Notes under the pieces: model-generated
What the model was told of the DNA's origin: nothing
What the model saw: the letters and a program-made list of their open reading frames with translations, nothing else
Database searches by the model: none
Assembly: GCA_014898415.1 (NCBI GenBank)
Contig: RCTD01000006.1
Span: forward strand, 1,054,001-1,118,000
From: Stromatinia cepivora
Taxonomy: Eukaryota; Ascomycota; Leotiomycetes; Helotiales; Sclerotiniaceae
DNA length: 64,000 nucleotides
Reading direction: 5' to 3'
Made by a program: the position numbers and the translations under genes
In this document: positions 32,602-42,046 of the stretch, one piece after another
Layout: every line of letters begins with the position of its first letter
Position numbering within the stretch: the stretch's first letter is position 1

Positions 32602-32752
32602 CTACCGATTGAATGGCTAAGTGAGGCTTTCGGACTGCCTTAGGGAGGGTGGCAACACCCACCCAGAGGCGGAAAGTTATCCAAACTTGGTCATTTAGAG
32701 GAAGTAAAAGTCGTAACAAGGTATCCTTCCCAGCGAACCTAGGAAGCCTTTG
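32602..32752 (+). pseudogene. Degenerate 3' end of 18S rRNA (rDNA fragment)
   Basis: The stretch from CTACCGATTGAATGGCT to GTAACAAGGTATCC follows the 3' terminus of fungal 18S rRNA, including the near-invariant GAAGTAAAAGTCGTAACAAG (32701-32720). Single-base differences and small losses elsewhere (GTGGCAACACCCACCC instead of the longer helix sequence) show it is not a functional rRNA. Only about the last 150 nt are present; sequence after about 32752 no longer matches and the 5.8S gene is not seen. Confidence 0.85.
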
Positions 32753-33739
32753 CTAAAAATCGCGACTGTGATTTAGGATGTCCTTAGCTTTATGAACTTA
32801 TGGGTAGCCAAGAAGTCAAGTCTTTACCTTACTATTAGAAGTCCTATATCGAGATACGGGATTTGGTATAGAGGATTATGAAGTATTAATGATCGACGAA
32901 ACATAGAAGAAAATGACTTTGTAGGAAAATTTTGGTGCGATAAAGAAGGGTTAGAGAGGGAAAGGATCGAGAGACGAAGGTGAGACTAGTAGATCGCAAT
33001 AGTCGAGATAACTTTAGAGCTCTAAATCATTCTTACTAAACTTTTGAGTAGGAATAATAGAGTCATAGTCGAGGTGACTTCAAAGCTCTAAACTATTCTT
33101 AAGAAACTTTCGAGGAGGAATAGAGTAATAGATAATTTGAGTATATCTGTTCATTTCAAAGATTGGAAGAATACGGAGCAATATGATGACAAGAATGGAA
33201 TGGAACAGAGTAGCTCACACCATCTAGATGATGCTAAATATCGTTTGTACTTATGATGACTTCCAAATATATTGAGTTCGGTACTACCAAGTAGATTATG
33301 ATGTTTCGATGTGCATCATTATTTCTCAAACAGGTAACAAAACCCCGGATTTTCGGTACCACTTGCCGCTAACCCTTATAAAGATTAGTCAAGCCTCAAT
33401 CTCTGCGATGACTAATACAAATTTCTTATCATCTCTTTATCAGTATCACCATCCCTTCACTCTAGAGACTACCAACTGTCGGCGCCTAAATACAACCCCT
33501 CCATAAAGAATAATTGCATCAGGTACAACTTCTTTTAGGATGCGATTTCAAAGTTAAGTTTTTTCCTATAAGTTGGGTAGGATATTACAATCTTTTTGGT
33601 TTACTCTTCATTCCCTACAATTTGCATTTCTGTCACTTATTTTCGATCTCGGTGTCTCCACCTTCACTCTCAAGCAGGAGATATAAGAGCAAGTTTTGTG
33701 TCATAACATAGACAAGTTTAGCATCAACAAGTGGCGAGA
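32753..33739. other. Intergenic region after the rDNA fragment
   Basis: AT-rich and repeat-bearing, with a 66-bp imperfect tandem duplication at 32999-33129. No supported frame. The right end is the promoter of the next gene. Confidence 0.5.
32999..33129. repeat. Two imperfect 66-bp tandem copies
   Basis: ATAGTCGAGATAACTTTAGA at 32999 and ATAGTCGAGGTGACTTCAAA at 33065 start two copies that stay aligned through AGCTCTAAA-T-ATTCTTA and GAGGAATA-type ends, roughly 80% identical by eye. Confidence 0.6.
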
Positions 33740-34612
33740 ATGGACGCAAAAATTACAGAGCCAACTATCCCCGAAACATACAATGCATTCTTCTACGGAA
33801 CTCTCGTGAGTCTCAGCCCTTCTCTGGCCCCTCTTCCTCCCTTCCCCCTTTGCCACTAACTCTCTCTCCCCATAGATGGCTCCCGAAGTCCTCTGTCGCG
33901 TAATTTACGGTTCTTCCAACCATCCATCTACCTCTCTAACCATTACGCCCGCTCTTCTTCCAGACTACTGTCGTCACCGCGTGCGCTCCGCTGACTATCC
34001 AGCCATAATTCACGAGCCCGGTCATACAGTCCGCGGCACCTATGTCGCTGGCCTCACACCCTCCAACATGCGAAATCTGGATTATTTTGAGGGATCACAA
34101 TATGAGCGAAAGGTTGTCACTGTGAAGATATTGACTCCAAAAGATAAAGAACATGTACACGGTCCCAGTGGAATCATGGCAGAAGCAGTAGAAACGGGAG
34201 AAGAGAAAGAAGCCCAAACATATGTGTTTACAGATTTGGATGAATTGGAGAAAGGAGAATGGGATTTCACATTCTTTAGACGGGAGAATTTGAAGAATTG
34301 GGCAGATGAGAGTGAGGAGTATGCTGGTTCGCGAATAACCCTCCTCGTAACGAAGGGGAAGATCTCACTAAATCTAGGAATTTAGAAGTTGACGCGAACA
34401 CTGCGAATACTGCGAAGAGCACTGAAAGCGATATCGGTACTGTTGAATTCCTCGATCAAGGAGATACCACCGGCGGACGGGGCGTTAAAACGGCCATGGG
34501 AAAGGAATTAAAAGAGTTAACAGATAAGAAGAGGGAAGATGAATGGATTCTAGAGGAGAAAAAGAAGATTGCAAACGAACAGGGATCGAAGTGTCAATGT
34601 GCTATTGGATGA
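33740..34612 (+). CDS. AIG2-like (gamma-glutamylcyclotransferase-fold) protein
   Basis: Three inferred exons, 33740-33805, 33876-34318 and 34378-34612, give 247 residues. The N-terminus has the family's hallmark AFFYGTLM, then DYCRHRV, YPAII and VRGTYVAGL, with the acidic residue in NLDYFEGSQYER at the catalytic position of this fold. Without the second intron (34319-34377, donor GTATGC, ACTAAAT branch, TCTAG acceptor) the frame would stop at 34385; with it, a Lys/Glu-rich tail of about 78 residues follows and ends in KCQCAIG. That tail is charged and helical, as in fungal relatives. Members act on gamma-glutamyl amines or amino acids, or are of unknown activity; the substrate here is not predictable. 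It is probably cytosolic. Confidence 0.82.
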
Positions 34613-35043
34613 ATGATGCTTTTTTGGTTGATTTGGGATATCATAGACACGGACTGGAAGTTTTGAATCTTGAATTGGGAACCTATCATTTCATTGTTCA
34701 TTTAGGATTTGTAGTTTTGCATGAAGGGGTGAACATATTTCCTATCTTTGCAGTTTTGAGACTGGAGCGCAAGATAGACATAAATTTTGCAAAAGGAAGA
34801 TACTCATTCACGTCAATGTCATAGTGACGTCTTTCCTTGCAAGTCTTATTATTTTACTACATCCATCGTAACCTAGGTCTAAACTAATTCCATCACAATC
34901 GATTGCCCAAAATACATGGCTAAATATCCAAACCACCAACTAACTATTTGGAACCTGAAATATTTACAACTCCCCGCTTAGTAATCAACAACCCCTCCAA
35001 GCTCCCCTCCCAACCACATTCTCAGCACCCAGCAGCGCCCACA
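34613..35043. other. Short intergenic region
   Basis: Between two co-oriented genes. It contains a short frame at 34543-34824 that starts inside the previous gene in another frame, and I do not support it. Nothing else seen. Confidence 0.5.
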
Positions 35044-35934
35044 ATGAGCGAAGACCTCCTCAATGAGATCGAAGCTATAAACTCCATCTACGGTCCCTCA
35101 ACCCTCGTTTATGCACACGAAACTGGTCCCTCTAATGAAATAAACGAAATATACATTCTCGCGCTCCCAAATCAAGATACATCACTACGAATACAATTTC
35201 CGGCCGCGTATCCAGATGCTCCGCCGGTGATATTGGGAACGCAGCATGCGGGGGAAAATGTAAGGAAGGGGGATGCGGGGAGATTGGTGGAGTTTGTTAG
35301 GGAGGTTGTGGGGAGGACGTGGAGGGTTGGTGAGGTTTGTTTGTTTGATGTTATTGAGGAGGTAGAGGGGGGATTTGGGACAGGCGGTGCGATGAGTGAA
35401 GGGGGAGATGAGGGGGAAGAAGAAGGAGAAGGGTTGAGGGATTCCGAGGAGCTGGAGGATAGATATCCAATCGTTGATCGGAAACAAGGACTCAAAGAAA
35501 ACCCGGATATATCCATCACACCCCCCAACTGGATCCTCTCCTCCACAACCACCGAATTAAAATCCACATTCATCGCCCGCTGCATTTCCGTCTCCTCTCC
35601 CACTCTCGCAACTAAATATATCCAACATCTCCTCACCACGGACAAAAAAGTCCGCTCCGCAACCCATAATATCACAGCGTGGCGCATCAAAACGGAAGAA
35701 GGTATCACATATCAAGATTGTGATGATGATGGGGAATCGGCGGCAGGAGGGAGATTGTTGCATTTAATGCAATTGATGGATTTGTGGAATGTGATGGTGG
35801 TTGTTACGAGGTGGTATGGGGGGCAGAAGTTGGGGGCGAGAAGGTTTGCGGTTATTAATGCGGTGGCGAGGGATGCTCTTGTTAGGGGGGGCTTTGTGGT
35901 GGAGAAGGGGGAGGGGAAGAAGGGGAAGAGGTGA
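35044..35934 (+). CDS. YIH1: Yih1/IMPACT homologue, inhibitor of Gcn2 activation
   Basis: A 296-residue intronless frame; the start at 35044 (MSEDLLNEIEAINSIYG) matches the beginning of the RWD domain, so the extra 32 codons upstream are left out. Residues ~1-105 are the RWD domain, which in relatives binds Gcn1. A Glu/Gly-rich acidic linker (EGEEEGEGLRDSEELED) follows. Residues ~170-290 are the Impact domain with KSTFIARC, SATHNITAWRI, DCDDDGESAAGGRLL and VVVTRWYGGQKLGARRF. Yeast Yih1 binds Gcn1 and G-actin and keeps the Gcn2 kinase from activating general amino-acid control. The gene sits in the same window as the Gtr1 homologue, another amino-acid signalling component, but they are not adjacent. 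Base use switches to a G-rich coding strand at 35220-35470 and 35720-35934. Confidence 0.92.
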   Translation: MSEDLLNEIEAINSIYGPSTLVYAHETGPSNEINEIYILALPNQDTSLRIQFPAAYPDAPPVILGTQHAGENVRKGDAGRLVEFVREVVGRTWRVGEVCLFDVIEEVEGGFGTGGAMSEGGDEGEEEGEGLRDSEELEDRYPIVDRKQGLKENPDISITPPNWILSSTTTELKSTFIARCISVSSPTLATKYIQHLLTTDKKVRSATHNITAWRIKTEEGITYQDCDDDGESAAGGRLLHLMQLMDLWNVMVVVTRWYGGQKLGARRFAVINAVARDALVRGGFVVEKGEGKKGKR

Positions 35935-37518
35935 GGTGGTGAGGTGGTGAGGAGGGTGGGTTGGAGTGGATTGATATGCTGGGGATTCTGCTTGGAAATG
36001 GATTTGCTTTGGCTATATGCGCATCGCATCGACTTCAATCCTCTCTGCACCTCGATCTCTCAACCCTCTCAACCCTCTCAACCTACAATACGTCCGCCCA
36101 ACTTACCTCCAAACAAAACCACCAAAGAATACGAGACTCCACCACCCATCATAACAACCCTTCATATATCCCTCAACCCAACCAGGTAAACAAACTACCT
36201 TCTTCCCACGAAACCCAATCTCGCTCATACATCTCTCCCGCGCATGATCTCGACCATTTGATTTGATTCTCAAACCTGAATCAGAAGATCAAAAAATTTT
36301 ATAAGTGAGTCCTATCTACTAGGTATAGAAACGTCCATATTCTCATAAATCTACCGATCATTCGAGTGGGGAGGTAGGAATTAGGATGATGATGATGAGT
36401 GTTTATGTATGTGCTGAAACTTGGTAAAACGTTTGAATATATTAGGTAGGTGGATTGGATTAAGGTGGATGGATATATATTACGGAGTATGTAAAGATGA
36501 CGTTGGGGAATAAATAGTAAATAGTGGGTTAACTATGAAGGGTCTGGAGTAGAGTAATATGATATGATATCGATGTCGATATCGATATCGGTATTCAAGC
36601 GAAGCCTGTCCGTTCCCAAAACACAATAGTCATACATATCATGGAGAGATATCTTCGAATGATTGTGACGAGTAAGGAAAATCAGAATTCATAGTTTACT
36701 TTGTTGCTTGGTTGTCACTTTGAGTGGTTCATTCATCAGTAAATAAGATTTACAACCGCGTTCGCAGTCACTTTTGCCTTTTACATTTTACAAGAAATCA
36801 TATATGATTCATATTCATATTCACAACCACAATCACAACCAAATTCATAATCAGAATCACACAACCTCGAATCATATATTTTATATAAATCCACTGTATT
36901 CTGAAGGAAGTCTGAAGGATGTCTATCTAGATCTCTATCTATGCATAGGTAGCTACTGGAACACCTTTTTCGCATGTCTGATGATTTCCATTCCACCCAG
37001 CCCCAGCCCATTTCCATGCACCAACCCAAAGCACAAATCCGCTCCATATCATATCATAAATCATCATCAATCATCATCATCGTTACAAATGAATGTGTGG
37101 TGTTGTAGTGTAGTGTAGTGTAGTGTAGCATCACAAGAAAAGAAAAGAAAAAGTAGAGAGAAAGGAAAGGAAAGGAAAGGAAAGGAAAGGAAAAATAGAA
37201 AGTAGTATGTACAAATTTGTAGAAAGTGTGTTTTCATCCTCTTCTGTCTGTGAATGAGAGAAATGGGGATGGAAATGGAAATGCAATGCGCGCTGTGCTG
37301 TGCTGTGCTTGTGTGTGTGGAAATGCTTATCATGCTAAATCGCAAGGAAGAAAGAAAGAAAGGAAGAGAGAAACCCCCCTGAAAAATCTTGAAATGCCTC
37401 GAGTCGATACGATTCAAGAACGTCCCGCGATCTTAAATCTCCACTCATCTCCTCATACAATCTCACCAATCGATCGGTGAGTCGGAGTGTAATCGAAGAA
37501 ATCGTCAAAAGAAGTGAA
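35935..37518. other. Intergenic region with microsatellites
   Basis: About 1.6 kb between convergent genes, low in complexity: GATATCGATATCG runs near 36570, pentamer repeats at 37105-37190 and CATCAT-type runs near 37060. No supported frame. Confidence 0.5.
37105..37190. repeat. Pentanucleotide microsatellites (GTGTA)n and (AAAGG)n
   Basis: About five GTGTA units at 37105-37128 and six AAAGG units at 37161-37190, separated by an AG-rich spacer. Confidence 0.8.
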
Positions 37519-38826
37519 TCAAACAAACATCTCCCCACCCAATCCCCGTCGAACCACATGACGCATCAACCCCATTCCATTTCTCTTGGCAATCTTCAAA
37601 TCCATCGTTTGACCCGCGCTACAAGTAGTTCCGGAGGCCATCTCTTGGGCTACGCTCCAGCTGCCGCTGGCACATTGTTGGAATGATGTGCCTGAGATGC
37701 AGTTGAACATTCCGTTGGTGGTGCAGGCGCCGGTGAGGGCTCCTGTGGATGAGGATGACGAGGATGATGATGAAGAGGAAGAGGAAGAGCTTCCTGTACC
37801 TTTTGCTGCGGGAGCAGACGTTGGAACTGTGGGGACGCTGACGGCGGGAGTAGCGACGGCGGGAACAACTCCTCCAGCTGCTGAAGTTGCGGAAGTTGCG
37901 GAAGGAGCAGCGCTAGCGCTAGCAGTGGAAATCGTGACAAATACACCCCCTGGAAGAGAAGTAGCAGTTGATGCAGGAGCAGTACCAGCTGAAACAGCAG
38001 TAGTAACCCCTCCAGTAGCCTTCGGAGAAGTAGCAGTTGATGCAGGAGCAGTACCAGCTGAAACAGCAGTAGTAACCCCTCCAGTAGCCTTCGGAGAAGT
38101 AGCACCACCAGTAGCAGCGGCGCAATTACCAGTTGGGGCAGCAGTAGCTGTTGAAGTAGCACCACCATCAAACTCAACCGAATCACCTGGGTTGGGGAAA
38201 ACCACATCCAAGGAATCGGCGGTTCCGCAACCATCTCCAATGTTAGCGACGAACATATTGGGGAGAGCGTTGAAGGCAGCTTGATCGCGTTCGATGAGTT
38301 CGTTGCGTTTGCTGGAACCGCCGCTCAAAGTTACAGGTGCACAGTTCATGTACATCTCGCGGTTGCCGATTTTGTTGAACCAGGTCCAGGCCAGTGTTGC
38401 TTTGCCGGATGGGAGGGTGGTGGGAATCGTGAAATTGTATGTGTCTGGATCGATGGCGTTGGCGTTATCCCCGTTGTTTCCCGCGATGTTGCGCATAGGG
38501 CAGCCGCCGATGATAGAGTGGATTACTTTGAATGTGCTGTCTTTGGTTGGATTCTCATCGTAGGTGATGGAAACTTGACAGGATCCTCCTCCGTGGACGG
38601 CACTACCTTTGAATGCGAGATCGTACGAACCACCGAGATCCATGCTGTTTTGAGTGGTGACTTCGTAAACGCCAGATCGTTGTTTACATGGGAAGTCGGA
38701 TCCGTCGGCGGCTAAGGGAGAGCTGTTGAGTGAGTCGACTCCGTATGGAACTGGACTGGTCATGATCATGTGGGCATTGCTGGCGGTTGCGAGAGCAAAT
38801 GCTACGATGGTTGCTTTGGAAAACAT
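37519..38826 (-). CDS. Secreted AA11 lytic polysaccharide monooxygenase
   Basis: A 435-residue intronless frame. The signal peptide ends at SNA and the mature chain begins HMIMTSPVPYG: the N-terminal His plus the His in AVHGGGSCQ (mature numbering about 60) form the copper 'histidine brace'. REMYMNCAPV carries the conserved Tyr near the copper and a disulphide Cys. This matches family AA11, copper enzymes that oxidatively cut chitin. After the ~220-residue catalytic domain comes an Ala/Thr/Ser-rich linker containing two identical 23-residue copies (from SPKATGGV) and a run of about 17 Ser. The last part is a Cys-rich module (ACTTNGMFNCISGTSFQQC, GTTCSAG) seen at the end of many AA11 proteins and probably glycan-binding. 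The likely role is remodelling or degrading chitin outside the cell. Confidence 0.92.
   Translation of the reverse strand: MFSKATIVAFALATASNAHMIMTSPVPYGVDSLNSSPLAADGSDFPCKQRSGVYEVTTQNSMDLGGSYDLAFKGSAVHGGGSCQVSITYDENPTKDSTFKVIHSIIGGCPMRNIAGNNGDNANAIDPDTYNFTIPTTLPSGKATLAWTWFNKIGNREMYMNCAPVTLSGGSSKRNELIERDQAAFNALPNMFVANIGDGCGTADSLDVVFPNPGDSVEFDGGATSTATAAPTGNCAAATGGATSPKATGGVTTAVSAGTAPASTATSPKATGGVTTAVSAGTAPASTATSLPGGVFVTISTASASAAPSATSATSAAGGVVPAVATPAVSVPTVPTSAPAAKGTGSSSSSSSSSSSSSSSTGALTGACTTNGMFNCISGTSFQQCASGSWSVAQEMASGTTCSAGQTMDLKIAKRNGMGLMRHVVRRGLGGEMFV
37961..38098 (-). repeat. Two perfect 69-bp tandem copies in the AA11 linker
   Basis: Copies at 37961-38029 and 38030-38098 are identical by reading and encode 23 residues each, so copy number can change without frameshift. 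Perfect identity points to a recent duplication. Confidence 0.88.
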
Positions 38827-41800
38827 GATGAGTGAGTGTTTGTAGACTTTTATCGTGCCTGACGGAAAAATCTTTGTGTTTTCTATTTGTGTAGTTGAAA
38901 GATCGTTGGTGATTTCGAAAGATCGTTATGTACTTGTAGAAAATGTATGTGGTTGATATCTGGAATGAAAAAAAAAGTCGAGGTCAGTCGGAATGTCGAG
39001 TTTATATTTCTCGAGGGGGTTGACTGTTCTTGAAATACAGGATAGAAAATAGAATCATAACCATAAAGAAACAATTGTTTATTGTTATGAATGGAAAAGA
39101 ACAGTAACCGAGGGGATTATTTGGATTATTCACCTTCTCCTATGACACTTCAATAGAGAATATTCACAATAAAGTGTGTAATAACCGAATCCTATTGTCT
39201 CATACGACAATGATGAAGCAAAGGTATAGGAAAACAGAGACAAAATAAAATCAAATCACAAAGGACTTTCGAAATTACAAGAAGATTCGTATTGATAACA
39301 AAGAATGGAAAATTGGTTCACGTACCTTAATCAAAGAATTGATTGTTCGAGATGAAAGAATTCGATAGTTTTTGAATGTGTCGATAAAGGAATGGTATTC
39401 GATCTTTCACTGAAAGTGTCTCAAGGAATGTAAAGGTATTGAAATATTTTCTGATGTCGCAGACAAACGAGAAATAGAATAACCCAAGAAATGGAAGACG
39501 AAAGGCTTTGGCCTTTGAAGGAAGATGCAAGTGCTCGACGGAGTGTGAAATGAGAGAATGATGTTGAGATAGTTCAAGGTGGGACGACTTGTCCATCTTA
39601 TATTCCTCTTATATTCCTCTGTCTGTGTGTTAATCAAGATTCACATAAAAGGACATGGGTAAGAAGAACATCCTTAGAACTATAGGAATTGCACCAAGGA
39701 AGGTCGGAAACCATGGCTTAATTGGCTATGGTCTGCCCGCATACCCTTCATCTACTTGGTCGACAAACGCCCTTTTTGGAAAGTTCAAGGGTCTTAAGGA
39801 TCTCAACTCCACCACTGTACGGAAGATTCTCCTAGGGCTAGAAATGGTTATACATAAGACATGACCAGTTGAAGTGGCTATGTGATTGAAGTAGAAATGC
39901 ATCTGAAGCATTGCTATTTCGTACATTTTAAGATGAATGTAGATGAATGTGGCTAGATGCATCCACATATGGATGGGGATATGAATTTTGTGGTTTCGCA
40001 CAGACGTTGAATGATTGAAAGTCTGCAGGGGCGAAATCAATTCGATAGGCTCGTGTACCTTGCTTCGGTTGATGGCGAAACCCTATGCTGTACATACTGT
40101 GCCACCGGAAGGACGAATCTTCAGATTTATTGGCCTGGAGTGAGTGATATCCACGGTGCGTAGACAAACATCTGAAAGAATCATGATATTCTATATGAAT
40201 TTTCTCTGATTCATAGGAAGATCAACTCAAGACCAGTCAATGTTCTTTGTTCTTTAATCATGGAATCGTTTCGCTCATCTTAGACATTACCTGTATCGTA
40301 TTGAATCTATGGATTGGATAAATGATCATCATCCCATGAGTTCGAGAAATGGTTCCGTTTGGAGTCACAACCAACAAACACTTTGATCATATGGCTGTTG
40401 CATGTATGCAAGAAAGCGAACAGACAGGCAGCCAGCCAGCCAGCCAGCCAGCCCCATAAGCCGATTACATGACAGTAAATGCAGTCATCCAAACAAATCT
40501 TTTCAGTTCCTGTTCCTGCAGAACTAAACTACTGAAACATCAAAAATTTCCATAATGTGAAAACAATCGTCCCGCATACACGCTAAGATTATGAATACCC
40601 CCCCCCCCCTTTTTTTTTATCAAAAATACTCCCCGCACGAAAGCTGGAATAAGCATCTTGGCAGGGGCTATCCAATCAAATTATTTTGTGATGAATTCTC
40701 CTTGTAACTGGTGAGGTTACCGCCACGGTCGCATATCACGCAGTATGAGAATCCATAATATCTATCCACCAACAGCCCAAAGAAAACCTTCAAGGCTTCA
40801 GCTATTGCCCTTGAATCCTCTGATCCATAAACGACCCGATCTTTAGACGCCAAGAATCATGTACCGGATACCAGATTGGCATCTATTATTATATCGTGAA
40901 TTTATTTTTTGGGAATTCCATCTCTGTAGAAATGTTTCGTTTGCCCAGACAGATGCTTGCTCATCCGAACATTGCTTCGGACATATTGTCGATCATGTTC
41001 AATTAATCCTTGTTATTCTTATTAATTGGATGGTCCAATAACCATATTCCTCATGATTAAGCTAACCATGAAACACACGTCGTCTCGACACGGTTGAAGA
41101 GGCACATTTCGGTGATTTTACTTACATACGGTCGGTACTTGGGGGTCACATAGGGGGACAAATCGTCATATCTCCATCATAAAATACCAGGTGTAACCTA
41201 AATCCTTCAATCCTACCCCTAACGAGATTAACCAGGTATCAATGGGGATCCCTCATTGGCTATCATGATAAACGCTCTCAATGCATCCTCGCTCCCCCAC
41301 CGAGGGGCCATTTATATTCTTTTCGGTCTTTTAGCAGGAGAATGGGTCACTATCGCAAGGCTCTTACCATATACGTACATTCTTTGTAGGCTGAAACAAA
41401 GTCCATGTCTCCACAGCACGTGCCTCATTTGTTGCATAACATCTGTTCGCACAGCCACCAGTCTTCAAGTTGAAGCCATGGAGTTTACGTAGATGAGTGG
41501 ATAGATCAGTCGAATTGAGGCTTCGTTCAAGTACCTTTATTCATGCATTCCCTCTGTTCATCTGGTGGCAAGATCTAGACTTTCCTTACCATCGAATAAT
41601 TCCAGCTGATCATGGAATTAGAGAGAAAGAGTGTCCGAGTGTTCAGAAGTCGAAACATTTCATGCTTGATACCATTCGTATTTTATATACGACTGTGGCG
41701 AAAACATATTATTGCGTCATTTATCATATACTGCATCTTTTATATACCAAACTGTCCGTTCTCAATTGGCATGAATGGCTCGGGAAGTATCTTTTGAGTG

Positions 41801-41900
41801 AGAGTATGGATACTTCCGCCATTACAGTACTATGATTATGCCTTAAAATACTTGGTTAAATGTGTATTTTACCGAGATTTGATATTGTACGAACTCGTAT
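38827..41900. other. Gene-poor region, first half
   Basis: About 3 kb of AT-rich sequence with no frame I can support. It starts with the AA11 promoter and contains a (CAGC)n microsatellite near 40427-40453 and a C/T homopolymer run near 40600-40618. Frames up to 112 codons exist but look random and overlap each other. Confidence 0.5.
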
Positions 41901-41910
41901 ACTTGCTTGT

Positions 41911-42041
41911 AAGTTGAGTTGTGCTCGCGGAGGAAAACTAGAAAGCTGGATAAGTGTGGATTTTTGCCGTGTTATTCCTATGGCCGAAACTTTGCGCTTA
42001 CTTGCAAGTTGAGTTGTGCTTGCGAAGGAAAACTAGAAAGC
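41911..42041. repeat. 36-bp direct repeat, copies 95 bp apart
   Basis: 41911-41946 and 42006-42041 begin AAGTTGAGTTGTGCT and end GGAAAACTAGAAAGC, with two differences in 36 bases. Confidence 0.75.
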
Positions 42042-42046
42042 AAGAT

